Source: Acidobacteriota bacterium (GTDB taxonomy: Bacteria > Acidobacteriota > Vicinamibacteria > Vicinamibacterales > 2-12-FULL-66-21). Taken from it: 5,904 nt of DNA. Where the stretch lies: positions 1-5,904 of the forward strand of contig JABFWM010000653.1 of NCBI GenBank assembly GCA_013362195.1. Reading direction: 5' to 3'. The notes under the pieces were generated by a model. It was not told where the DNA came from and did no database searches. It was given only the letters and a program-made list of their open reading frames with translations. This document shows positions 1-5,470 of the stretch, piece by piece (position 1 is the stretch's first letter; every line of letters starts with the position of its first letter). Both the position numbers and the translations under genes were made by a program.

Positions 1-530
1 CCCAGGCCAGCCACCTTGCGCTCCGTCCGGGCCGCCACGTTCAGCAGCTCCATCGGCTCCTGACTCTTCGCCGCCGCGATTGCCGCCGCCCGGGGATCGG
101 CGGCGTTGCGCGCCACCGAGCTCAGCACCTTCACGTCGGTGATTCTTCCGACCGCCTCGAGGCGGACGTGCTCGACCGGCGACGATTTCGCCACGGTGCC
201 AATCTGCTTCTGATCAGTCAGCGCCCCGAGCGCCTCAATCGCCTCGTCCGTCAGCTCGGTCGACACGGCGAAGCGTGACAGGCGATCGAGCACGTCCGCA
301 CGCAGCGCCTCGTCGGACTCGGTGCGGGCGATCTCGGCCAGCGTGCCGATGTCGCCGACACGCGCCGCGGCGGCGCGGCGCACGCGAACGTCGGCGTCCT
401 CACGGGCCAGCGCGGCGAGCACCGCGGCGTCTTCCGGGGAATCGGTGAGCTCCGGCACGCCGGCGAGGCGGACGTCCGGGTCGGTCGACTTGTACTTGGC
501 TTGGAGCTTGAAGCGATCGAGGAAAGACAT
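1..530 (-). CDS. HEAT-repeat protein, probable DUF349 type (partial, C-terminus off window)
   Basis: Reading leftward from an ATG at 530-528, the frame stays open for 176 codons to the window edge; only the N-terminal part is present. The protein starts MSFLDRFKLQAKYKSTDPDV and continues as short amphipathic helix pairs typical of HEAT repeats: DPDVRLAGVPEL (17-28), DADVRVRRAAAARVGD (45-60), SDEALRADVLDRLSR (72-86), PVEHVRLEAVGRITD (118-132). There is no signal peptide or membrane segment, so it is probably cytosolic. From memory, acidobacterial proteins opening this way carry DUF349 coiled-coil repeats further on; that part lies outside the window, so the DUF349 label is inference. Upstream on the minus strand only a weak AAGG stands 8 bases before the ATG. 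HEAT repeats usually serve as protein-binding scaffolds; no specific role can be given. The Cys/His protein gene lies 148 bases upstream on the same strand. Confidence 0.8.
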   Translation of the reverse strand, partial: MSFLDRFKLQAKYKSTDPDVRLAGVPELTDSPEDAAVLAALAREDADVRVRRAAAARVGDIGTLAEIARTESDEALRADVLDRLSRFAVSTELTDEAIEALGALTDQKQIGTVAKSSPVEHVRLEAVGRITDVKVLSSVARNAADPRAAAIAAAKSQEPMELLNVAARTERKVAGL

Positions 531-643
531 CTAGGGAGCCTTACTTCATCTGACGAAATGGTGAACGTGTGAACCGGCAGGTGGTGAACGCGCCGGGCCG
601 GGGTCCGAAAACCGCCGGCCGGCCGCCGTCAGCGCATCCCGTC

Positions 644-688
644 AGATGCCACGTTTACGAAATCGCCAGACGCATCGTTTACGTCGCC
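644..688. repeat. Imperfect tandem duplication (24 + 21 nt) over the end of the Cys/His gene
   Basis: Bases 644-667 and 668-688 are adjacent copies matching at 18 of 21 aligned positions. Both contain CGTTTACG and end TCGCC; they differ by a 3-base AAA insertion in the first. On the minus strand each copy carries a TAA, and the two TAAs are in the same frame eight codons apart. The second TAA therefore acts as a back-up stop for the gene ending at 679. This looks like an old local duplication of a gene end. Confidence 0.5.
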
Positions 689-1029
689 GTCGATTCCTGC
701 GTCAGCCAGTCGGCGATCTGCTCGCGTGTCCAGCGATGGTCGTCGTTCAGGTGGACGATCAGCGGGGCAATCGGCAGCCGCTTCGCGCACTGTTCGTGCG
801 GGCAGCGCTTCGTTACTTCGTCGAGACAGCGAAACAGCCGCTCCAGATGATCCGGAACCAGCTTGCCGTGGTGTCTGGGCAGATGGTACACACCGTCGTA
901 TACCGCCCCCAGCGCGCACGATCCGCCCTTCTCGTCGAAGTAGCTGCCGAAGCATTGCGGTCCACGCGTGGACCCCGCGCGGATGAAGTCCGCGAGCTCT
1001 TTCTGTTCGCTCTCGAGCTCCGTCACCAT
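679..1029 (-). CDS. Conserved hypothetical Cys/His-rich small protein (116 aa)
   Basis: A 116-residue soluble protein beginning MVTELESEQKELADFIRAGS. The frame is open further upstream, but the ATG at 1029-1027 is preferred because GGAGG lies 4 bases before it and the upstream extension is arginine-rich random-looking sequence. Visible features are a GSYF..GGSCALGAVY block (28-44), CPHEQC (C76, C81) and a strikingly conserved-looking C-terminal block VHLNDDHRWTREQIADWL (92-109). C26, C38, C68, C76, C81 and H78/H93/H98 could bind metal, but that is inference. I recall the HLND.H.W.RE.IADWL ending in small uncharacterised bacterial and phage-associated proteins of similar length; I know no assigned function. 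It has no signal peptide or membrane helix. A TACAAT box at 1061-1056 may supply its own promoter. Confidence 0.83.
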   Translation of the reverse strand: MVTELESEQKELADFIRAGSTRGPQCFGSYFDEKGGSCALGAVYDGVYHLPRHHGKLVPDHLERLFRCLDEVTKRCPHEQCAKRLPIAPLIVHLNDDHRWTREQIADWLTQESTAT

Positions 1030-1055
1030 GGTTGCCTCCGGTGAAGACCAGCTCA

Positions 1056-1061
1056 ATTGTA
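1056..1061 (-). promoter_or_regulatory. Candidate -10 box of the Cys/His protein gene
   Basis: The minus strand reads TACAAT at 1061-1056, one base from the sigma-70 consensus TATAAT. It lies 26 bases before the ATG, which leaves a leader of about 20 bases containing the GGAGG. There is no good TTGACA-like -35 box 16-18 bases upstream, so the call rests on the -10 box and its position alone. Confidence 0.35.
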
Positions 1062-1343
1062 GCCCACCCGTTCGGACCCGACCGGAGGGCAGCCGCCGTC
1101 TGGCACGGAGCGATCCACCTGGTTGAATTCGCGCCGCCCGCGACATTCAACCGTCCGCATGCGACCGCCGATCGTCCGGCACCGTTCGGCGTGCGCCGCC
1201 GTGGTGCGCGGTTGTCGATCGGCGCGGAACTCTCGAAAAACCCCTCCCGGCCGCCGAGGATCGGCCCGGCGGCCGCCCTCGCGTCGCGAACCCGCAGCGC
1301 TGTGCATTCGGCGCATTGCTACCGGCGTGCCAGCGGTCGCGAG
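1062..1343. other. Gene-free divergent intergenic stretch with GC-rich inverted repeats
   Basis: No convincing gene lies here. The open frames on both strands are arginine- and proline-rich, lack ribosome binding sites and resemble no family. Two perfect inverted repeats occur: CGCCGATCG (1166-1174) with CGATCGGCG (1216-1224), separated by 41 bases, and CGGCCGCC (1248-1255) with GGCGGCCG (1268-1275) around a 12-base loop. In DNA this GC-rich such dyads arise easily by chance. The stretch separates the leftward Cys/His gene from the rightward isomerase gene and probably holds both promoters. Confidence 0.4.
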
Positions 1344-1355
1344 TACACTGACCGC
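1333..1355 (+). promoter_or_regulatory. Candidate -10 box within a short dyad, upstream of the isomerase gene
   Basis: TACACT at 1344-1349 is a plausible -10 box 26 bases before the ATG at 1376. It sits between GCGGTC (1333-1338) and GACCGC (1350-1355), a perfect 6+6 inverted repeat with an 11-base gap. That arrangement would suit a repressor site over the promoter. No matching -35 box is seen at normal spacing; TTGCTA at 1316-1321 is about 22 bases away, which is too far. The evidence is weak. Confidence 0.25.
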
Positions 1356-1364
1356 CTGTCCTTC

Positions 1365-1370
1365 AGGAGG
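1365..1370 (+). promoter_or_regulatory. Shine-Dalgarno site of the isomerase gene
   Basis: AGGAGG lies 5 bases before the ATG at 1376. It is a near-perfect complement of the 16S rRNA tail at good spacing, and it fixes this start over all other in-frame candidates. Confidence 0.85.
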
Positions 1371-1375
1371 ACTCG

Positions 1376-1963
1376 ATGACGTTGTTGGTGTGGCTTGCGC
1401 TGGCGATGTTCCGGACGTCGCCCGTGGCGCAGACTTCTGCTCCGCAATCCGGCGTCGGCAGCCATCCCGTGGTCGTCATCGAGACGTCCGCCGGATCGAT
1501 CACCATCGAGCTGTTCAAGGAGCAGGCGCCCGTGTCGGTCGAGAACTTCCTCCGGTATGCGCGCGACGGGTTCTACGCGGGAACCATCTTCCATCGCGTC
1601 GTCCCCGGCTACGTGATCCAGGGCGGGGGATTCACCGAGGATCTCGCCGAGAAGCCGACGCGCCCGCCGATTCAGAACGAGGCCACCAACGGATTGAGCA
1701 ATCGACGCGGCACGGTCGCCATGGCGCGGACGCGCGTGCTGCGCAGCGGGACGTCGCAGTTCTTTATCAACCTGGCCGACAACCGGTCGCTCGATCACAC
1801 GGGCTATGCGCCCGATGAATTCGGGTACGCGGTCTTTGGACGCGTGACTGAGGGGATGGACGTCGTCGATCGGATTGGCGCGTCGCCGACGTCGGATCGC
1901 GGCGGTATGCCGAACGTGCCGGTGACGGCGGTGGTGATCACGCGCGTGACGGTGAAGCCGTGA
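1376..1963 (+). CDS. Cyclophilin-type peptidyl-prolyl cis-trans isomerase, exported
   Basis: A 195-residue cyclophilin, catalysing cis-trans isomerisation of X-Pro bonds during protein folding. Residues 1-19 form a short hydrophobic leader ending SPVAQ, so it probably acts in the periplasm like E. coli PpiA, although the leader lacks the usual N-terminal lysine or arginine. The fold core runs from 31 to 194. The catalytic block is FHRVVPGYVIQGGG (72-85): R74 is the equivalent of human cyclophilin A R55 and Q82 of Q63, while Y79 and V80 replace F60 and M61. SQFFINLADN (127-136) supplies the F113 equivalent F130. LDHTGYAPDEFGYAVFG (139-155) matches the bacterial PpiA/PpiB pattern without the eukaryotic Trp121. 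MARTRVLRSGTSQFF replaces the usual MART.DP.SATSQFF, a minor loop change. Its stop overlaps the GTG start of the MFS gene, so the two are co-transcribed and probably translationally coupled. Family identity is secure; the periplasmic location is inferred. Confidence 0.95.
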   Translation: MTLLVWLALAMFRTSPVAQTSAPQSGVGSHPVVVIETSAGSITIELFKEQAPVSVENFLRYARDGFYAGTIFHRVVPGYVIQGGGFTEDLAEKPTRPPIQNEATNGLSNRRGTVAMARTRVLRSGTSQFFINLADNRSLDHTGYAPDEFGYAVFGRVTEGMDVVDRIGASPTSDRGGMPNVPVTAVVITRVTVKP

Positions 1964-3114
1964 GCCGTCCGCTCCTTGTCATATTCCTGACGATCCTCGT
2001 CAACCTGATCGGCTTCGGCATCATCATTCCGCTGCTCCCGTTCTACGCGGAGACGTTCGGCGCGTCGCCGCTGGCCATCGGGCTGCTGTTCGCGTCCTTT
2101 TCGCTGTGCCAGCTGGTGGCCTCGCCGGTGCTCGGCGAGCTGTCGGATCGGTGGGGACGCCGCCCGGTGCTCATCTTCAGCCTCCTGGGCACCGTGGTCA
2201 GCTTCGTGATGCTGGCGCTCGCGCACAGCCTCCTGATGCTGTTCGCGGCGCGGATCGTGGACGGCCTGTCGGGCGGCAACATCACCACCGCGCGCGCCTA
2301 TATCGGGGACATCGCGACCGAGGACAATCGTGCGCGCGCGTTCGGCATGCTGGGGGCCGCGTTCGGCCTGGGCTTCATCATCGGTCCGGGACTGGGCGGG
2401 CTGTTCGCCCGCATCAGTTACACCGCCCCGATCTGGGCCGCCGCCGCGATTACGGTCGCGGCGACGCTGCTTGCGTGGCTCTGGCTGCCGGAAACGATTC
2501 ACCGCACGAGCGCCTCGGCCGGATCGCCGTGGCGCGCCTTGCACGACGTGGGCACGCGGCCCGGGCTGCGCACCCTCTTCGCGATCGACTTCCTCTACTG
2601 GGCGTCGTTCGCCGTGTATCAGACGACGTTCGCGTTGTTCGGCCAGCGGCGTTTCGGTTTCGACGCGACGCACATCGGATACCTGCTCGCTGCCTTCGGG
2701 TTCCTCGGCGTACTCGTACAGGGTGTGGCGGTGGGCCCGATCGTGCGGCGGCTCGGCGAACGGCGGACGTTGACGGTCGGTCTCCTGTTCGCCGCGCTGG
2801 GCTGGGGTGGAAGCGCGCTGACGCACTCGTTCGGCGTGTTCGTCGCGATGCTCGTTCCGGGTGCGATTGGGATCGGGCTGACGAACCCGTCGCTCATTGC
2901 GCTCGTCAGCGGTGCGGGCGGCCGCCACGAGCAGGGACGCGTGCAGGGCGCGGCCGCGGCGCTCGAAAGTCTCGGGCGCACGGTCGGACCCGTGTGGGGC
3001 AACGGCCTGCTGCAGTGGGCGGGAGAGGGCGCGGCCTATGGATCAGCGGCTGCCGTGCTCGACGGCACCGCGCTGTTGTCGATCCGGTATCACAAGCCGC
3101 ACGCGACCGGTTAG
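1960..3114 (+). CDS. MFS transporter, TetA/DHA1 drug-efflux-like (12 TM)
   Basis: A 384-residue inner-membrane protein with about twelve hydrophobic segments (roughly 5-25, 37-57, 70-90, 92-112, 130-150, 156-176, 204-226, 236-260, 271-289, 292-316, 330-350, 355-375), a normal length for the family. Motif A GELSDRWGRRP (59-69) lies between helices 2 and 3; a weaker copy, GPIVRRLGERR (259-269), lies between helices 8 and 9. The R98/D101/G102/G105 pattern in helix 4 fits motif B. GAAFGLGFIIGPGLGG (132-147) is antiporter motif C of helix 5, which points to proton-coupled export rather than uptake. Helix 1 reads VNLIGFGIIIPLLPFY, with Asn15 where TetA-type pumps usually have Asp. The start is GTG at 1960, sharing four bases (GTGA) with the preceding stop; the GGTGAAG inside the isomerase end is the only ribosome binding candidate. 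The substrate cannot be told from sequence; tetracycline resistance should not be assumed. Confidence 0.92.
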   Translation: MSRPLLVIFLTILVNLIGFGIIIPLLPFYAETFGASPLAIGLLFASFSLCQLVASPVLGELSDRWGRRPVLIFSLLGTVVSFVMLALAHSLLMLFAARIVDGLSGGNITTARAYIGDIATEDNRARAFGMLGAAFGLGFIIGPGLGGLFARISYTAPIWAAAAITVAATLLAWLWLPETIHRTSASAGSPWRALHDVGTRPGLRTLFAIDFLYWASFAVYQTTFALFGQRRFGFDATHIGYLLAAFGFLGVLVQGVAVGPIVRRLGERRTLTVGLLFAALGWGGSALTHSFGVFVAMLVPGAIGIGLTNPSLIALVSGAGGRHEQGRVQGAAAALESLGRTVGPVWGNGLLQWAGEGAAYGSAAAVLDGTALLSIRYHKPHATG

Positions 3115-3121
3115 CGGCGCT

Positions 3122-3201
3122 CCCCATGCGCAGAACCGGAACCGGGACAGTCACACTTACGCCGGGCGCGCGAAATAACTGTGAGTGTCCCCGTTCCGAC
3201 C
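3122..3201. repeat. REP-like palindromic repeat, copy 1
   Basis: An 80-base unit 7 bases after the MFS stop. Its core is an imperfect inverted repeat: left arm 3138-3159 (begins GGAACCGGGACAG), 16-base GC-rich loop 3160-3175, right arm 3176-3197 (ends GTCCCCGTTCC). The arms pair at 19 of 22 positions, a strong hairpin on either strand. An unpaired leader CCCCATGCGCAGAACC precedes the left arm. Copy 2 repeats the unit with one base changed. The organisation resembles REP elements associated with RAYT (TnpA-REP) transposases. It may also end transcription from the converging genes. Confidence 0.85.
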
Positions 3202-3218
3202 GCGGACGCCTGGCCGCG

Positions 3219-3298
3219 CCCCATGCGCAGAACCGGAAGCGGGACAGTCACACTTACGCCGGGCGCGCGAAATAACTGTGAGTGTCCCCGTTCCGACC
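3219..3298. repeat. REP-like palindromic repeat, copy 2
   Basis: Identical to copy 1 at 79 of 80 positions, 97 bases further on, after a unique 17-base spacer (3202-3218). The single change is G at 3239 for C at 3142; it lies in the left arm (3235-3256) and is not compensated in the right arm (3273-3294). The near identity implies recent duplication or homogenisation between the copies. Confidence 0.85.
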
Positions 3299-3371
3299 CA
3301 TGCGCAGAACCGGAACCGGGACAGTCACACTTATGCCGGACGCGCGGAATAACGACAACGTCCCGTTGTCC
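3297..3371. repeat. REP-like palindromic repeat, copy 3 (decayed right half)
   Basis: Abuts copy 2 with a two-base overlap. Bases 3297-3333 match copy 1 exactly over 37 bases, covering the leader and left arm. The loop (3334-3349) has three substitutions, and beyond TAAC (3350-3353) the right arm is largely replaced; only GTCCCGTT is still recognisable. In its place is a small perfect hairpin, GACAACG-TCC-CGTTGTC (3354-3370). This copy is therefore older or was produced by a different end-joining event. Confidence 0.7.
3354..3370 (+). terminator. Possible terminator-like hairpin after the MFS gene
   Basis: A perfect 7-base-pair stem with a 3-base TCC loop, followed by CTTTCG rather than a clean T-run. 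It lies about 240 bases after the MFS stop in the convergent intergenic region. An intrinsic terminator is possible but weak; the larger REP-like hairpins upstream could serve the same end. Confidence 0.25.
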
Positions 3372-3384
3372 TTTCGATAATTCC

Positions 3385-3420
3385 CTTCGTGAGCTTTGCG
3401 GTCTTCGTGGCCTTGGTGTG
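3385..3420. repeat. Four tandem 9-nt units, consensus CTTCGTGGN
   Basis: The units are CTTCGTGAG, CTTTGCGGT, CTTCGTGGC and CTTGGTGTG, end to end without gaps. On the minus strand the tract reads as repeated CACGAAG-like blocks and lies 31 bases beyond the pepF stop. From memory, similar CACGAAGxC-periodic tracts are common in intergenic DNA of Acidobacteria and Planctomycetes, usually near gene ends. I know of no established function. No ribosome binding site or plausible gene covers it. Confidence 0.6.
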
Positions 3421-3451
3421 AGCCGTCGGCTGTAGTGGGTGGATGTCGCCG

Positions 3452-5290
3452 CTACTTCACACTCGCCAGCTCGCGCTCGAGACGTGACACCAGATCGTCG
3501 AGCTGATCGACGACGGCCCGGACCGTGTCGGGCTGACTGAGATCGACGCCGGCCTTGCGCAGCTGCTCCATCGGATAGTCGTTGCCGCCCGCCTTCAGGA
3601 GCGTCAGATATCGTTCGCGCGCGTCCGCGGCGCTGACGCCGCCGGCCATGATCTCCCTGGCGAGGCGCGCCGCCGACGCGAAGCAGGTCGCGTACTGATA
3701 CACGTAGTACGGCGAGTTGAAGAAGTGCGGGATCCGCGCCCACGTGATGCCGGTCAGCGGCGTCAGGTCGACCGCGTCTCCGTAGTAGTCCTTCAGCAGC
3801 TGCGTGTAGGTCTCCGTCAGGATCTCGGCGGTGATCGGTCGATCCTGCTCCGCCATGCGGTGCGCGCGCAGCTCGTAATCCGCGAACAGCACCTGCGTGT
3901 AGAACGTGCCGGTGATGTTGTCGATGGCATGCTGCAGGAGCACGATCCGCTCGATCGGATCGGTGGAGCGGGCCAGCATGTACTCGAGCAGGAGCGCTTC
4001 CGAGAGCGTGGACGGCACTTCCGCTACGAAGATGGTGTAGCTCGAATAAATGAACGGCTGGCTCTCGTGCGACAGGATGGTGTGCATCGAGTGGCCCATC
4101 TCGTGCGCGGTCGTGAACACATCGTCCAGGGTGTCGGTATAGTTCAGCAGCATGTAGGGATGCGTGCCGTACACCGGCGCCGAATAGGCCCCGGAGCGCT
4201 TGCCTTCGTTCTCGTACACGTCAATCCAGCCGCCGCTGAAGCCGGTGCGCATGCGCGCCTGGTACTCGGGCCCCAGCGGCGCGACCGACGCCGTGATCCA
4301 GTCGAGCACGTCCTCGTAGTTGTATTTCTTGTCGAAGGTCACGAGCGGGATCGAGAAGTCGTAGACGTGATAGCTCGGGACCTCGAGGACGCGGCGGCGC
4401 AGCTCGTGATAGCGCCGCAGCGGTGCGACGCCCGCGCGGGTGGTCTCGATCAGGTTCTCGACGACCGAGGTCGGAATGTTGTCGCCGTGCAGCGCCGCTT
4501 CGAGCGTGCTCTTGTAGCCGCGCGAGCGCGCCTGAAACCAGTCGCGCTGACAGATGCCGTTGTAGAGCGTGGCGTAGGTGTTCAGGCTGCGCCGATAGGT
4601 GTCGTGCAGCGCCGTGAAGGCGGCCTCGCGATCCGGCTGCTCGCGCCTCGTGGCCAGAATCGCGCGGTACTGCCCGTACGACACGGTGACCGATTCACCG
4701 GTGGACAGCGTGATCGTGGGGAACTTCGCGTCGGCGGTGGAGAGCGCCCAGTACGCCTCGTTCGGTGACGCGGCGAGGCGGCTCGCAAGCGACATCAGGC
4801 GTTCGCCGGCTTCGTCCAGCACGTGCTCCTGCTGCCGGTACAGGTTCTCGACCGCGAACTCGTACAGCCGCAGCGGCTCGTCGTCGCGCATCCAGGTCCG
4901 CACGGTGTCGAGCGGAATCGCGAGCAGCTCGGGGTTGAACCACGATTGCGCCTGGCTCAAACGCGCGAACAGCAGCTGCACCTGCTGCTTTTTCGCGTTG
5001 ATGGTGTTGTCGCGCTGGTCCTGGTCGTACTGCAGCGACGGGTAGTACCAGACCCGATACGCGAGCTGGTCCAGCTCCTCCGACAATCGAAAGGCTTCGA
5101 GCAGCCGCTGCGGCCCGCCGGCCAACGTCCCCTTCAACGCCGCGTAGCGATCGATCCCGGCCTCGAGCTGCGTGTATGCGGCTTCCCACGCATGCCAGTC
5201 GGGATAAATGTCCGCGAGGTTCCACTTGAAGCGGTCCGGGATCTCGTCGCGCCGGCGGCTGCGCAGCGCGGTCATCGTGTCGGGGGCCAT
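3452..5290 (-). CDS. pepF: Oligoendopeptidase F (M3B zinc metallopeptidase)
   Basis: A complete 612-residue cytosolic zinc endopeptidase that cuts short peptides, the usual length for PepF, which recycles intracellular or imported peptides. The N-terminal helical domain (about 15-190) includes FKWNLADIYPDWHAWE (21-36) and WYYPSLQYDQDQ (81-92). The catalytic domain follows (about 200-590). The zinc site is HEMGH (H396, E397, H400), with third ligand E424 in FVAEVPSTLSEALLLEY. APVYGTHPYMLLNY (371-384) and HFFNSPYYVYQYA (522-534) are the substrate-cleft blocks. C536 follows YQYAT where family members usually have Gly. No key residue is missing. The start is ATG at 5290; a second ATG in frame at 5275 is possible. 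Neither has a good Shine-Dalgarno site. It converges on the MFS gene across the REP-like array and diverges from the exported protein gene at 5471. Confidence 0.96.
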   Translation of the reverse strand: MAPDTMTALRSRRRDEIPDRFKWNLADIYPDWHAWEAAYTQLEAGIDRYAALKGTLAGGPQRLLEAFRLSEELDQLAYRVWYYPSLQYDQDQRDNTINAKKQQVQLLFARLSQAQSWFNPELLAIPLDTVRTWMRDDEPLRLYEFAVENLYRQQEHVLDEAGERLMSLASRLAASPNEAYWALSTADAKFPTITLSTGESVTVSYGQYRAILATRREQPDREAAFTALHDTYRRSLNTYATLYNGICQRDWFQARSRGYKSTLEAALHGDNIPTSVVENLIETTRAGVAPLRRYHELRRRVLEVPSYHVYDFSIPLVTFDKKYNYEDVLDWITASVAPLGPEYQARMRTGFSGGWIDVYENEGKRSGAYSAPVYGTHPYMLLNYTDTLDDVFTTAHEMGHSMHTILSHESQPFIYSSYTIFVAEVPSTLSEALLLEYMLARSTDPIERIVLLQHAIDNITGTFYTQVLFADYELRAHRMAEQDRPITAEILTETYTQLLKDYYGDAVDLTPLTGITWARIPHFFNSPYYVYQYATCFASAARLAREIMAGGVSAADARERYLTLLKAGGNDYPMEQLRKAGVDLSQPDTVRAVVDQLDDLVSRLERELASVK

Positions 5291-5296
5291 CCCACC

Positions 5297-5302
5297 ACTA
5301 TA
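5297..5302 (-). promoter_or_regulatory. Candidate -10 box of pepF
   Basis: The minus strand reads TATAGT at 5302-5297, one base from TATAAT and only 6 bases before the ATG at 5290. If used, transcription would start at or next to the start codon, which fits the absence of a Shine-Dalgarno site. No TTGACA-like -35 box is found at 16-18 bases. Confidence 0.25.
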
Positions 5303-5423
5303 GAACTTCTTCTTCAGAGTTTGCTCAGCCGTCGCTCACGACATCGCGGCGGATCGGCGCCAATGTACCGGCAGTCGGGCGCGCCTTCAGACCGGCGTGG
5401 GACGGCGCGTCGACGTCGTGGTT

Positions 5424-5443
5424 GCCGGGTCCACTGACCCGGC
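5424..5443 (+). promoter_or_regulatory. Perfect hairpin/dyad upstream of the exported protein gene
   Basis: GCCGGGTC (5424-5431) and GACCCGGC (5436-5443) form an 8-base-pair stem around a 4-base CACT loop, ending 27 bases before the ATG at 5471. There is no T-run after it, so it is not a typical terminator. It could be an operator or a leader hairpin acting near the ribosome binding site. Confidence 0.4.
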
Positions 5444-5454
5444 CTGGGTGACGT

Positions 5455-5466
5455 GGAGGTGGAGGT
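5455..5466 (+). promoter_or_regulatory. Doubled Shine-Dalgarno site of the exported protein gene
   Basis: GGAGGT occurs twice in a row (5455-5460 and 5461-5466). The second lies 4 bases before the ATG at 5471, proper spacing for initiation, and supports this start for a gene whose 3' end is missing. Confidence 0.75.
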
Positions 5467-5470
5467 GGCG

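Noticed and set aside
547..648. Perfect 9-base inverted repeat CATCTGACG (547-555) / CGTCAGATG (640-648)
   Set aside because: The arms are 84 bases apart with no extension or recognisable element between them; it is possibly chance, and no function is supported.
1030..1146. Upstream extension of the Cys/His protein to 1146
   Set aside because: The extension is low-quality Arg/Gly/Ser sequence without a ribosome binding site, whereas GGAGG precedes the ATG at 1029 and a TACAAT box falls inside the extension.
1053..1316. Possible small genes in the 1030-1375 gap
   Set aside because: The open frames are Arg/Pro-rich, have no ribosome binding site and match no known family pattern; high GC alone explains them.
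1804..2928. 374-codon open frame on the minus strand
   Set aside because: It is antisense to the isomerase end and MFS gene. Its product is Arg/Glu/Gln-rich with no recognisable domain, as expected from the complement of GC-rich codons. The plus strand encodes a clear MFS protein.
2106..3275. 389-codon open frame on the plus strand
   Set aside because: Shifted-frame shadow of the MFS gene running into the repeats; Arg/Ala-rich with no motif.
3122..3371. CRISPR array
   Set aside because: Three long palindromic units with spacers of 17 and 0 bases do not fit the 25-40 base repeat and regular unique spacer pattern, and no cas gene is present.
3111..3743. 210-codon minus-strand frame through the repeat array
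   Set aside because: Its repeated peptide (SVTVPLPVLRMG type) is just the translated palindrome array, and the rest overlaps the 3' end of pepF in another frame. There is no ribosome binding site.
3725..4768. 347-codon open frame on the plus strand
   Set aside because: Antisense shadow of pepF, whose zinc site and family blocks are intact on the other strand.
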